NCBI RefSeq assembly: GCF_003311645.1
Contig: NZ_QEST01000137.1
Span: 1-64,000 of the forward strand
Reading direction: 5' to 3'
DNA length: 64,000 bases
DNA from: Streptomyces sp. PT12
Lineage (GTDB): Bacteria > Actinomycetota > Actinomycetes > Streptomycetales > Streptomycetaceae
The position numbers were made by a program, and so were the translations under genes. How positions within the stretch are numbered: position 1 is the stretch's first letter; each line of letters begins with the position of its first letter. Under the pieces are notes generated by a model. That model made no database searches. It was given only the letters and a program-made list of their open reading frames with translations, and was not told the origin of the DNA. Shown here one piece after another: positions 1-7,513 of the stretch.

Positions 1-60
1 TTCCTTCAAGCCCATCTCAGGACCCTCCGGGCGTTTCCCTTCGCTGTGTCCACCATATTA
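1..60 (-). promoter_or_regulatory. rRNA operon leader (16S rRNA lies beyond the left edge)
   Basis: On the minus strand a -10-like TAATAT (60 to 55) is followed by the purine-rich leader GCGAAGGGAAACGCCCGGAG (44 to 25), and the window ends at CTTGAAGGAA. This is how Streptomyces rRNA leaders look just before the conserved stretch ahead of 16S rRNA; I match it from memory. No rRNA gene is in the window. The region from 61 to 229 holds no gene and would be further upstream promoter and leader sequence. Confidence 0.72.
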
Positions 61-229
61 GCGGACTTCTCGGAGTGCTCCGCACCAGGCTTCCCGCTCG
101 GGATTTTCGGCGTGCCGAAAGAGACCCCGGTGAGGGAGAATCGTGCTGAACTGAGAGGTCCGCCTGCGAAGCCGCTCCCGCGAGTCTTTCGGCTCTGTGG
201 GGCGATATCCGCTTCAGGCGACTCGACCT

Positions 230-258
230 ACGTTACGACCTCGGGCCGGGTGCGTCAA
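230..258 (-). promoter_or_regulatory. Sigma70-type promoter of the rRNA operon
   Basis: On the minus strand TTGACG (258 to 253) and TAACGT (235 to 230) are separated by exactly 17 bases, a near-consensus vegetative promoter. It reads towards the left edge, away from the glycosylase gene, whose stop codon it touches. Streptomyces rRNA operons carry several tandem promoters, and this would be the most upstream one visible. Confidence 0.7.
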
Positions 259-886
259 GTCGCGCCCTGGGGCGGCGGGGCTGGTGGGCCCGGTAGGGGC
301 TCACGCTGGGGTCGCCCGTGATCCAGAAGCGCCACGGGTGGGTGGCGCCGTCGCCCCCGACTCCCGTGCGCGGGCCCGTGCTGATCGACTCCGCCGCGAC
401 GGGCTTGCCGGGAAGGATCCGCAAAGGTGCCTGCTCGTCGGCGGAGCAGACGTCGGTGCCGTCGAGGACGCGGTCCACCTCCAGGGCCGTCGCCAACCTG
501 GCCGGGCCCCTGGCGAGTTCGGCGTCGGTGCGCGCCCTGGGGCGGCGAGCGCGGGCCAGCTCCGCGCCCGAGCGGACCTCGCCCGCGCGCAGCAGGACCC
601 CGCTGGCGTGGTCCTTCGGGCCGCACACCAGATTGAGGCAGTACCACATGCCATAGGTGAAATAGACATACGCGTGGCCAGGGGGTCCGTACATCGTGGC
701 GTTCCGCGCGGTGCGGCCGCGGTAGGCGTGGGAGCCGGGGTCGGCCTCGCCCGCGTATGCCTCGACCTCGGTGAGGCGCAGGGTGATCTCGCCCTCGGCC
801 AGCTGGCGGACGAGGGTGCGGCCGAGCAGGTCGGGGGCGACGTCGAGGACGGGGCGGTCGAAGAAGTCGCGGGGCAGGGTGTCCAT
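233..886 (-). CDS. DNA-3-methyladenine glycosylase (AAG/MPG family)
   Basis: Monofunctional base-excision glycosylase of about 217 residues that removes alkylated purines such as 3-methyladenine from DNA. The family signature is plain: [10 protein letters not shown] near residue 20, the catalytic-site segment [20 protein letters not shown], then [21 protein letters not shown] and a C-terminal [11 protein letters not shown]. The start [12 protein letters not shown] matches the family's usual N-terminus; a longer frame upstream runs through an 8-base tandem repeat and is not credible. It stands alone, with the rRNA promoter downstream. Length and motifs are complete. Confidence 0.93.
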   Translation of the reverse strand: MDTLPRDFFDRPVLDVAPDLLGRTLVRQLAEGEITLRLTEVEAYAGEADPGSHAYRGRTARNATMYGPPGHAYVYFTYGMWYCLNLVCGPKDHASGVLLRAGEVRSGAELARARRPRARTDAELARGPARLATALEVDRVLDGTDVCSADEQAPLRILPGKPVAAESISTGPRTGVGGDGATHPWRFWITGDPSVSPYRAHQPRRPRARLDAPGPRS

Positions 887-902
887 GGTCCTTCCGGTCG
901 TC

Positions 903-950
903 GTCTCGTCGTCTCGTCGTCTCGCCGTCTCGCCGTCTCGTCGTCTCGCC
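903..950. repeat. 8-base tandem repeat, six copies
   Basis: Six copies of GTCTCGTC or GTCTCGCC lie head to tail between the glycosylase start and the stop of the barstar-like gene. Two unit variants alternate. It extends an open frame into the glycosylase leader but shows no sign of coding. Similar short-unit arrays recur at other gene borders in this window. Confidence 0.9.
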
Positions 951-957
951 GTCCGGC

Positions 958-1380
958 TCAGCCGAGCAGCACGGTCATCGGGATGGCCCGGCTCAGCCAG
1001 TGTGCCGTGGCGTCGTCGGCGACGCGGACGGCGGTCTCGGCCAGGCCGGGGGCGTTCCGTTCGAGGGCGTGCCAGCCGCGGGCCACGATCAGGTAGCCGC
1101 GGGGGGTGCCCCACCACGAGAGGTCAATCAGGCAGTCGTACAGGGAGTCCCACGTGCCGCCGAACCACCCGGGGAGGTCGAGGGCGCGGGCGCACTCGGC
1201 CAGGAAGGTCTCCTTGTCGACAACGGCGGTGAGGTCGGCGGCGGTCGCGTGGCGGCCCTCGCCCCGGGCCAGGCGCAGCGCGGCGTCCGCACCGGCCTCG
1301 GTGGCGCCAGCGGGCCAGCGGTGGACCCCGGGCGCGAGGGGGATCCCGATGTCCTCACCGCGTTCTCCGTGGCTGGTCAT
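958..1380 (-). CDS. Barstar-family protein
   Basis: 140-residue protein with the barstar fold signature: a helix with [20 protein letters not shown] followed by [15 protein letters not shown], which is the ribonuclease-binding loop and helix of barstar relatives. Barstar inhibits the extracellular ribonuclease barnase inside the cell. No ribonuclease gene is adjacent, so whether this protein neutralises an RNase made elsewhere or has another partner cannot be said. The N-terminal 35 residues are not typical and may be linker. Confidence 0.85.
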   Translation of the reverse strand: MTSHGERGEDIGIPLAPGVHRWPAGATEAGADAALRLARGEGRHATAADLTAVVDKETFLAECARALDLPGWFGGTWDSLYDCLIDLSWWGTPRGYLIVARGWHALERNAPGLAETAVRVADDATAHWLSRAIPMTVLLG

Positions 1381-1449
1381 CGTCTCCTCCCCCGCTGGCC
1401 AGGCCCTAGGCTAGCGGCGCCAGCGATCACGACGTTAAGGAGGTTCCTC

Positions 1450-1989
1450 ATGTCCGAGCCGCAGAGGCGTCCGCTCCCCCATGACTTCCACCCGCCCGTT
1501 CCCTCGTTCACGGTGCTCAGCGACGATGTCGCCGACGGCGGGCGGCTCGCGGACGGCCAGGTCTTCGCGGCGGGCAACACCTCGCCGCACCTGCGGTGGG
1601 CCGAGGCCCCCGAGGGTGCGCGGAGCTACGCCGTCACCTGTTACGACCCGGACGCGCCGACGGGCAGCGGGTTCTGGCACTGGGTGCTGTTCAACATCCC
1701 CGCGTCCGTGACCGAGTTGCCCGCGGGGGCTGGCAGCGGGGAGAAGGCCGGGCTGCCAGCGGGCGCGGTGCACGCGCGCAACGACTACGGCACGCGGGAC
1801 TTCGGGGGCGCGGCGCCGCCGCCGGGGGACGGGCCGCACCGCTATGTCTTCACCGTCTACGCGGTAGACAAGGAGGAGCTTGGCCCCGACGAGCACGCGA
1901 CGCCCGCGCAGGTCGGCTTCATGCTGCGGTTCCACGCGATCGGGCGGGCGCACCTGATCGGTACGTACGAGAACCCCGCGGAGAGCTGA
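1450..1989 (+). CDS. YbhB/YbcL family PEBP-like protein
   Basis: 179-residue phosphatidylethanolamine-binding-protein relative (Raf kinase inhibitor-like family). The ligand-binding signature is visible: SPHLRWAEAPEGARSYAVTC, YDPDAPTGSGFWHWVLFNIP, and further on YGTRDFGGAAPPPGDGPHRY with the conserved PP..GPHRY motif. Start chosen at ATG 1450 because AAGGAGG sits seven bases upstream. No signal peptide is seen, so a cytoplasmic location is likely. Its substrate is unknown. Divergent from the barstar-like gene. Confidence 0.93.
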   Translation: MSEPQRRPLPHDFHPPVPSFTVLSDDVADGGRLADGQVFAAGNTSPHLRWAEAPEGARSYAVTCYDPDAPTGSGFWHWVLFNIPASVTELPAGAGSGEKAGLPAGAVHARNDYGTRDFGGAAPPPGDGPHRYVFTVYAVDKEELGPDEHATPAQVGFMLRFHAIGRAHLIGTYENPAES

Positions 1990-2139
1990 GCCGGGGTCCT
2001 GGCTTCATCCGGCGTTGTCGTTCCCTTCCGTTTCCTGTCCCGAAAACCCCGGGGAAATTGCATTGTCCGGCCGCGGTGCCGGGGGCACAGTGGACGCAGC
2101 CCGCCGCGGGGCGGGGGAGGAAAACGGGAGGTGGGCGGG

Positions 2140-2673
2140 GTGCGGCAGACTCTGGTGCTCAACGCGAGCTACGAGCCGCTTTCGACGGTGTCGCTGCGGC
2201 GGGCCGTGGTGCTGGTCATGCAGCGCAAGGCCCTGGTGGAGCACGCCCACCCCGGGCTCCGCGTGCGGGCGGCCGCGGTGGACATGCCGGTGCCACAGGT
2301 GATCAGGCTCAGGCGCTTCGTGAAGGTGCCCTTCCGACAACGCGCCCCGTGGTCGCGGCGCGGCGTTCTGGTGCGGGACCGGCACCGGTGCGCGTACTGC
2401 GGTCGCCGGGCGACCACGATCGACCACGTGGTGCCCCGCTCCCAGGGTGGCGGGGACACCTGGCTCAACACGGTCGCGGCGTGCGCCGACGACAACCACA
2501 GGAAGGCGAACAGGACGCCCGCGCAGGCCGGGATGCGGATGCTGGCACCGCCGTTCGAGCCGACGCCCGCGGACGCGCTGCTGCTCGCGGTGGGGGCGCA
2601 GGACGGGGACGCGCTGCCCGACTGGCTGGCCGTGACGGGCGCGGGGGCGCTGCCGGAGGCCGCGTCGGCGTGA
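2140..2673 (+). CDS. HNH endonuclease family protein with a degenerate second zinc knuckle
   Basis: About 177 residues, actinobacterial HNH family: N-terminal TLVLNASYEPLSTVSLRRAV, then RRFVKVPFRQ, a first knuckle CAYC, the HNH core TIDHVVPRSQGG and TWLNTVAACADDNHRKANR. In relatives the second knuckle is CxxC; here it reads C-A-D-D, so one zinc ligand is missing. GTG at 2140 gives the family's usual N-terminus with GGGAGG eight bases upstream; GTG at 2131 is possible. Cellular role is unknown for the family, and the residue loss may mean altered metal binding. Confidence 0.88.
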   Translation: MRQTLVLNASYEPLSTVSLRRAVVLVMQRKALVEHAHPGLRVRAAAVDMPVPQVIRLRRFVKVPFRQRAPWSRRGVLVRDRHRCAYCGRRATTIDHVVPRSQGGGDTWLNTVAACADDNHRKANRTPAQAGMRMLAPPFEPTPADALLLAVGAQDGDALPDWLAVTGAGALPEAASA

Positions 2674-2688
2674 GGCGCGTGGGCGTGT

Positions 2689-2730
2689 GACAGGGGGCCG
2701 TTCCCTCGGATGCGGGGGAACGGCCCTGTC
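2689..2730. terminator. Hairpin between convergent genes
   Basis: GACAGGG and CCGTTCCC pair with GGGAACGG and CCCTGTC across an eight-base loop, with a two-base bulge on the left arm. It sits between the ends of the HNH gene and the convergent SPFH gene, so it can serve both directions. There is no T-run. Confidence 0.7.
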
Positions 2731-2749
2731 GCGTGCTCGGCCCTCTCAG

Positions 2750-2781
2750 GTCCTCGGGTCCTCGGGTCCTCGGGTCCTCAG
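2750..2781. repeat. 8-base tandem repeat, four copies
   Basis: Four head-to-tail copies of GTCCTCGG (the last with one mismatch) run up to and across the stop codon of the SPFH gene. Confidence 0.85.
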
Positions 2782-3731
2782 TCGACGCGGGGCTGCTGCT
2801 GCGGGGGGACGGACTTGTCGAGGGACTGGGGGGGCGCTTCGTTCCCGCCGCCGCCACCGTTGGCGAACTTGCTGAGGTTGCCGCCGAGCCCCTTGAGCGC
2901 CTCGCCGATCTCGCTCGGCACGATCCAGAGCTTGTTCGCGTCGCCCTCGGCGATCTTCGGGAGCATCTGGACGTACTGGTACGACAGGAGCTTCTGGTCG
3001 GCGTCGCCCGCGTGGATGGCCTCGAAGACGGTCCTGATGGCCTGGGCCTCGCCCTCGGCGCGCAGCGCGGCGGCCTTGGCGTCGCCCTCGGCGCGCAGGA
3101 TCTCTGACTGCTTGGCGCCCTCCGCCTGAAGGATCTCCGACTGCCTGACGCCCTCGGCCTGGAGGATCGCGGCGCGCTTGTCGCGGTCGGCGCGCATCTG
3201 CTTCTCCATCGAGTCCTGGATGGACGTCGGCGGCTCGATCGCCTTCAACTCGACGCGGTTGACGCGGATGCCCCACTTGCCGGTCGCCTCGTCCAGGACG
3301 CCGCGGAGTGCGGCGTTGATCTCCTCGCGCGAGGTCAGGGTGCGCTCCAGGTCCATGCCGCCGATGATGTTCCGCAGCGTGGTGACGGTGAGCTGCTCGA
3401 TGGCCTGGATGTAGTTGGAGACCTCGTAGGTGGCGGCCCTGGCGTCGGTCACCTGGTAGTAGATGACCGTGTCGATGTTCACCACGAGGTTGTCCTGGGT
3501 GATCACCGGCTGGGGCGGGAACGGCACGACCTGCTCGCGGAGGTCGATGCGGTTGCGGATGCGGTCGATGAACGGAACGACAATGTTCAGGCCAGCGTTC
3601 AGCGTCCTGGTGTAGCGGCCGAAGCGCTCGACGATCGCGGCGCTCGCCTGCTGGATCACCTGGATGGTCTGGACGAGGGCGATGACGACCAGCACCACCA
3701 GGATGACCAGCACGATGATGATGGCGTCCAT
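2778..3731 (-). CDS. SPFH/band 7 domain membrane protein (stomatin/QmcA type)
   Basis: 317 residues. One N-terminal membrane segment (residues 3-24, rich in I, V, L), then the SPFH domain beginning SAAIVERFGRYTRTLNAGLN and continuing through VITQDNLVVNIDTVIYYQV. The middle (about 185-260) is a charged helix with repeated Q(A/S)EILQAEG and AEGDA units, the stomatin coiled coil. The C-terminus is Gly/Pro/Gln-rich. The family forms membrane microdomain scaffolds. It follows an NfeD-family gene by 57 bases, the classic NfeD-SPFH pair. SD: AAGGGGAG ahead of ATG. Confidence 0.93.
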   Translation of the reverse strand: MDAIIIVLVILVVLVVIALVQTIQVIQQASAAIVERFGRYTRTLNAGLNIVVPFIDRIRNRIDLREQVVPFPPQPVITQDNLVVNIDTVIYYQVTDARAATYEVSNYIQAIEQLTVTTLRNIIGGMDLERTLTSREEINAALRGVLDEATGKWGIRVNRVELKAIEPPTSIQDSMEKQMRADRDKRAAILQAEGVRQSEILQAEGAKQSEILRAEGDAKAAALRAEGEAQAIRTVFEAIHAGDADQKLLSYQYVQMLPKIAEGDANKLWIVPSEIGEALKGLGGNLSKFANGGGGGNEAPPQSLDKSVPPQQQPRVD

Positions 3732-3788
3732 CGTGACTCCCCTTGCAGTTGGACGAGTTGGGATGATTGTCGGTGAACTACCGGGCCA

Positions 3789-4208
3789 TCACATCACGAC
3801 GGCCGTGGCTCCGTCGATCTCGACGACGCTGACCTGCGTGCCCGGCTCGTAGGTGTCATCCCCCAGCGAGCGGGCCGACCACACCTCCCCCGCGAGCTTG
3901 ATCCGCCCGGTGTGGGCGTCGACGCGCTCAAGGACGAGCGCGGAGCGGCCCATCAACGCGTCGGAGCCGCTGCGGTGCGCGGGAAGCTGGTCGCGTGAGC
4001 GGCGGGCGAGCGGCTGGACGGCCAGGATCAGGGCCGTGGAGGCTACGGCGAAGACGACGACCTGGAGGACGAGGCTGTCGGTGAGTCCTGCCGTCAGGGC
4101 GGCGGCGCCCGCGCCGATGGCGAGCATGCCCAGCTCGGGCATGGTGGTCAGGACGAGAGCGATCGCGAATCCTCCGGCGGCTATGAGCCACCACACCCAG
4201 AAGTCCAT
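3789..4208 (-). CDS. NfeD family membrane protein
   Basis: 139 residues: two or three hydrophobic helices in the first 75 residues (WVWWLIAAGGFAIALVLTT, then a Gly/Ala-rich pair) followed by a soluble OB-fold domain with SDALMGRSALVLERVDAHTG, GEVWSARS and YEPGTQVSVVEIDGATAVV, the standard NfeD C-terminal signature. It partners the SPFH protein encoded just downstream; the two are thought to act together in membrane quality control or microdomains. ATG 4208 is preferred over an in-frame TTG one codon upstream. Confidence 0.92.
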   Translation of the reverse strand: MDFWVWWLIAAGGFAIALVLTTMPELGMLAIGAGAAALTAGLTDSLVLQVVVFAVASTALILAVQPLARRSRDQLPAHRSGSDALMGRSALVLERVDAHTGRIKLAGEVWSARSLGDDTYEPGTQVSVVEIDGATAVVM

Positions 4209-4283
4209 CAACTCATGGTAGTGCGCCGAACGCGGCGCGGAACAGGGCTCGTTGGGGAGGTGGGCCGGGTGCGGGAGACGGGA

Positions 4284-5075
4284 TCAGGAGAGCGGCAGGC
4301 CCTGGGCGGTCCAGCGGTCGCCGCGGCGTTCGACGATCAGCGGGAGGCCGAAGCAGCGGCTGAGGTTGGCCGAGGTGAGGACGTCGTCGACGGGCCCCGC
4401 GGCCAACACCTTGCCCTGGCGGATCAGCAGGACATGGGTGAACCCCGGGGCGATCTCCTCGACATGGTGGGTGACCATGAGCATCGAGGGGGCGTAGGGG
4501 TCGCGGGCCAGCCTGCCGAGGCGGCGGACCAGGTCCTCGCGGCCGCCCAGGTCGAGCCCGGCCGCGGGCTCGTCGAGGAGCAGCAGCTCGGGGTCGGTCA
4601 TCATCGCGCGGGCGATCTGGGTCCGCTTGCGCTCACCCTCGGAGAGGGTGCCGAATCTGCGGTCGAGGAACGCGCTCATGCCGAGCCGGTCGAGGAAGGC
4701 GCGGGCGCGGCGTTCGTCCACCTCGTCGTAGCTCTCCTGCCAGCCGGCGGTCATGCCGTAGGCGGCGGTGAGCACCGTCTGGAGGACGGTCTGGCGGCGG
4801 GAGAGCTTGTCGGCGAGCGCGCTGCTGGCGATGCCGATGCGCGGGCGCAGCTCGAACACGTCGACGCCGCCGAGCTTTTCGCCCAGGATCTGGACGGTCC
4901 CCGAGGTGGGGAAGAGGTAGCTCGACGCGATGTTCAGCAGCGTCGTCTTGCCCGCTCCGTTGGGTCCCAGGATGACCCAGCGCTCGCCTTCGGCGACGGA
5001 CCAGGAGACCTTGTCCACCAGAGGCCGGCCTTCGCGGACCACGGATACGTCCACCAGCTCCAGTACATCGCTCAT
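4284..5075 (-). CDS. ABC transporter ATP-binding protein without adjacent permease
   Basis: 263-residue single ABC domain. Walker A is GPNGAGKTT (about 39-47), the signature is LSEGERKR instead of LSGGQ, Walker B is LLLLDEPAAGLD and the switch histidine lies in MVTHH. There is no permease or binding protein nearby, and the signature plus the C-terminal CFGLPLIVERRGDRW resemble the stand-alone YlmA/ModF-like ATPases. Transport or regulatory function is unknown. Its 5' leader contains ACTGCAAGGGGAG, identical to the leader of the SPFH gene. Confidence 0.88.
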   Translation of the reverse strand: MSDVLELVDVSVVREGRPLVDKVSWSVAEGERWVILGPNGAGKTTLLNIASSYLFPTSGTVQILGEKLGGVDVFELRPRIGIASSALADKLSRRQTVLQTVLTAAYGMTAGWQESYDEVDERRARAFLDRLGMSAFLDRRFGTLSEGERKRTQIARAMMTDPELLLLDEPAAGLDLGGREDLVRRLGRLARDPYAPSMLMVTHHVEEIAPGFTHVLLIRQGKVLAAGPVDDVLTSANLSRCFGLPLIVERRGDRWTAQGLPLS

Positions 5076-5184
5076 GCGCGCGGTATCTCCCCTTGCAGTC
5101 GCCGTCGGTCACAAACCTACGCCACGGCCTCTCGTCGCCTTGCGTCAGGAGGCTTGTTGGACGCACCTCCCTAAGGTAGAGGGC

Positions 5185-5982
5185 ATGCTGGATGAACCTC
5201 GTGCGGGGCGGCTGGCCGCCTGGGGCAATGCCCTGTTCGCCGGACTTGTCTCCCCCGATGACGCCATGGCTGGCGCGGTGGGCACCGATACGGTGCACCG
5301 CGTCGTCGGACTGCCGGATGAGCCGGGCGCGGTCGGGTTGACGCTCGCGTTCGGACGGATGCGGGCGCTGGGGGTGCGGGGGCTGCGGATCGCGCTGCCC
5401 GCGCCCGGGCACCCGCTGGGTCTGAGCGGTCCCGCGGCGTTCAACTCCGCGGCGATCGAGGCGGGTGAGGCGGTGCTGGCGTCGGGGTGCCCGCTGGGGC
5501 TGGTGCCCGAGGTCGACGAGGTGGGCCCGGTGGGCGATGTGCTGACGGACGTGGTGTGGCGGTGCCTGCCGGTGCGTCCCGCGGCGCCAGCGGACGTGCC
5601 GTCGCTCGGCGAGGCGGAGCGGGAGCTGGCCGAGGTGCTGCGGGACGCGACGGAGGCGTTGACGCGGCTCGATGTCGCGGGGGCAGGGCCCATGGCGCTG
5701 ACGCGGCTCGAGGCGTACCGGGCGCGGATGGAACGCGGGCGGCAGCTGCTCGCGCCGGGGTATCCGCCGCGCGCGGTGCGGGTGCTCGAGCTCGCGGGGC
5801 GCGTGGGCGCGCTCGTCGCCATCGCGGACGAGGCGGCGGGCGAGGGGCACGGCGGCGCGGTGAGCGCGGGGCAGATCGCCGAGCGGGACCGGGTGTTGCG
5901 GGCGGTGGAGCGGGCGGCGCGGCGGGCGCGGGTGGCGGCGTACAACGCGTACGCGGAGGAGCTGGAGCGCCAGCGGGGCTGA
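5185..5982 (+). CDS. Conserved actinobacterial protein of unknown function
   Basis: 265 residues, soluble, Ala/Gly/Arg-rich. I recognise it only as a protein conserved in this chromosomal position in streptomycetes. Visible traits: WGNALFAGLVSPDDAMAGAV at the N-terminus, a GLRIALPAPGHPLGL segment, and a C-terminal half of charged helices (AERELAEVLRDATEAL; RVLRAVERAARRARVAAYN) that could form a coiled coil. ATG 5185 has a GGTAGAGGG leader and is divergent from the ABC ATPase. No enzymatic motif is seen. Confidence 0.8.
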   Translation: MLDEPRAGRLAAWGNALFAGLVSPDDAMAGAVGTDTVHRVVGLPDEPGAVGLTLAFGRMRALGVRGLRIALPAPGHPLGLSGPAAFNSAAIEAGEAVLASGCPLGLVPEVDEVGPVGDVLTDVVWRCLPVRPAAPADVPSLGEAERELAEVLRDATEALTRLDVAGAGPMALTRLEAYRARMERGRQLLAPGYPPRAVRVLELAGRVGALVAIADEAAGEGHGGAVSAGQIAERDRVLRAVERAARRARVAAYNAYAEELERQRG

Positions 5983-6007
5983 GGGGCGGGCGGCGGCGGA
6001 ACGGGAG

Positions 6008-6040
6008 GGGCCCCGGGAACGGCGTGCGTTCCCGGGGCCC
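6008..6040. terminator. Bidirectional terminator hairpin
   Basis: A perfect 14-base-pair stem (GGGCCCCGGGAACG pairing with CGTTCCCGGGGCCC) with a five-base loop GCGTG lies between two convergent genes. No T-run on either side, as is common in very GC-rich actinobacteria. Confidence 0.85.
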
Positions 6041-6055
6041 TTGGGGCGCGGTGGC

Positions 6056-6295
6056 TCAGCCGATGACGCCCGTGTTGGCGAACGCGGGGTTCAGCAGGCC
6101 GACGAGGTTCAGGGTGTTCCCCGTGATGTTGGGCTCGATGCTGAGCGGCACCTGGAGCAGGTTGCCCGAGAGGACACCGGGCGAGGCCACCGCCCCGCCC
6201 GCGGCGGCCGAGTCCGCGGAAGCGGCGCCGGCGACGGTACCCACGACGGCTCCTGTGGCGGCCAGCACGAAGGCGACCTTCTTGGCAGTGTTCAT
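6056..6295 (-). CDS. Short chaplin lacking both cysteines
   Basis: 79-residue secreted protein: signal peptide MNTAKKVAFVLAATGAVVGT ending near ASA-DS, then one chaplin domain (SPGVLSGNLLQVPLSIEPN, TGNTLNLVGLLNPAFANTG). Chaplins assemble into the amyloid rodlet layer that makes aerial hyphae hydrophobic. Canonical short chaplins have two cysteines in this domain; here both sites are replaced (NITGN and NTGVIG), a feature known from ChpE. AGGAGG lies ten bases before ATG. It is tandem with a second Cys-free chaplin upstream, each with its own leader. Confidence 0.9.
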   Translation of the reverse strand: MNTAKKVAFVLAATGAVVGTVAGAASADSAAAGGAVASPGVLSGNLLQVPLSIEPNITGNTLNLVGLLNPAFANTGVIG

Positions 6296-6436
6296 GGTTG
6301 GGATCCTCCTGGACGGAACTGTGCAGGGACTCCGGCGAGGGAGTCGCACGCTGCACAACGCGCGGGCCGAGCGCGCGGCACGGGCGGGGTGCCCGTTACC
6401 CACGTTCGGCCCAACGCTCCGTCCGGGAAGGGCCGG

Positions 6437-6676
6437 TCAGTTGTTGGTGGCGACGTTGCCCCAGACCGGGTTCAGGACGCCGATCACGTTCACGGAGTTG
6501 CCGTTGGCGTTCACCGGGACGTGGACGGGCACCTCGACGAGGTTCCCGGAGACGACGCCGGGGGACTCCAGCGCGGTGCCAGCGGCGTTCGCCTGGGCCG
6601 AGGCCACGCCCGCACCGGCGGCGGCGAGACCGCCGACCATCAGGGTGACAGCGGTGGCCTTCTTGAGGTTCTTCAC
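6437..6676 (-). CDS. chpE: Cysteine-free chaplin, ChpE-like
   Basis: 79 residues from GTG, with AAGGAAGG upstream fixing the start. The signal peptide VKNLKKATAVTLMVGGLAAA ends at ASA-QA, followed by one chaplin domain, SPGVVSGNLVEVPVHVPVNA and NGNSVNVIGVLNPVWGN. No cysteine occurs anywhere. The N-terminal KNLKKA and the Cys-free domain match ChpE of S. coelicolor as I remember it, and the neighbouring two-component pair fits that locus too. Expected role: cell-surface amyloid in aerial growth. The last residues VWGNVATNN differ from the common NPAFGN ending. Confidence 0.92.
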   Translation of the reverse strand: MKNLKKATAVTLMVGGLAAAGAGVASAQANAAGTALESPGVVSGNLVEVPVHVPVNANGNSVNVIGVLNPVWGNVATNN

Positions 6677-6874
6677 TTCCAGACCTTCCTTGCACGACCG
6701 CCGCGGCCACTCGCCGCGGCGTGTCCTGCCCAACGCGTGGGGCTCGTGGGAGTTGCGCTGAACGGGTTACATCCACACGACGGTATGAATCTCATCCCGG
6801 ATGGTGACGCCCGGCTTGGCGCCCCCGGCCTGTGTGGGGTAACGGGCCGGGGGGTAACGGGCGCCCCGCGGTGG

Positions 6875-7513
6875 TCAGTCGGAGATCCCGTGGCGCACGG
6901 CCCACAGCGCGGCCTGGGTGCGGTCGGCCAGGTCGAGCTTCATCAGGATGTTGGAGACATGCGTCTTCACGGTCTTCTCGGAGAGGACGAGCGCCCTGGC
7001 GATCTCGCGGTTGGAGCGGCCGCGGGCGATCAGGGCGAGCACCTGGCGCTCGCGCTCGGTGAGCGAGCCCGCGCGGCTGTTCTCGCCCGAGCCCTCCTGG
7101 GCCAGCAGGGCACCCGCCACCTCGGGCTGGAGCAGGACGTGCCCCGCGTGGACGGAGCGGATGGCGCCCGCGAGGGCGTCGGGGTCGATGTCCTTGTGCA
7201 CATAGCCCGCGGCGCCCGCCCGCAGGGCGGGGACGACGGTGCGGCGCTCGGTGAAGCTGGTGACGATCAGGACGCGGGCCGGGTTGCCGAGCTCGCCGAG
7301 GCTGCGCAGGGCCTCGACGCCGTCGCTGCCCGGCATCTTGACGTCCATGAGGATCACGTCGGGGCGCAGCTCCTCGGCGCGCGCGACGCCCGAGGCGCCG
7401 TCGGCGGCCTCGCCGATGACCTCGATGTCGTCCTGGACCTCGAGGAATGTGCGCAGCCCGCGGCGGACCACCTGGTGGTCGTCGACGAGCAGGACGCGGA
7501 TGGCGTCAGCCAC
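6875..7513 (-). CDS. NarL/FixJ-family response regulator
   Basis: 212 residues. Receiver domain with the acidic pair in VLLVDDHQVV, phospho-acceptor Asp in PDVILMDVKMPGSDG, Thr/Ser in LIVTSFTE and Lys in GYVHKDID; then a LuxR-type helix-turn-helix (LTERERQVLALIARGRSNRE, VLSEKTVKTHVSNILMKLDL). It overlaps the end of the sensor-kinase gene by eight bases, so the two are co-transcribed and almost certainly cognate. Targets unknown; the neighbouring chaplin genes are on the same strand downstream but separated by about 200 bases. Confidence 0.95.
   Translation of the reverse strand: MADAIRVLLVDDHQVVRRGLRTFLEVQDDIEVIGEAADGASGVARAEELRPDVILMDVKMPGSDGVEALRSLGELGNPARVLIVTSFTERRTVVPALRAGAAGYVHKDIDPDALAGAIRSVHAGHVLLQPEVAGALLAQEGSGENSRAGSLTERERQVLALIARGRSNREIARALVLSEKTVKTHVSNILMKLDLADRTQAALWAVRHGISD

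Noticed and set aside
46-321. Plus-strand open frame of 91 codons at the left edge
   Set aside because: Overlaps the rRNA leader and promoter, no SD, no protein family; non-coding.
958-1117. Longer N-terminus for the 3-methyladenine-DNA glycosylase, starting inside the barstar-like gene
   Set aside because: The extension reads through the 8-base repeat and Arg/Pro-rich nonsense; the family begins at MDTLPRDFF.
958-1380. Toxin-antitoxin locus built on the barstar-like gene
   Set aside because: No ribonuclease partner on either side; a single barstar-like gene does not make a system.
4284-5075. Complete ABC importer or exporter
   Set aside because: Only the ATPase is present; no permease or binding protein is adjacent.
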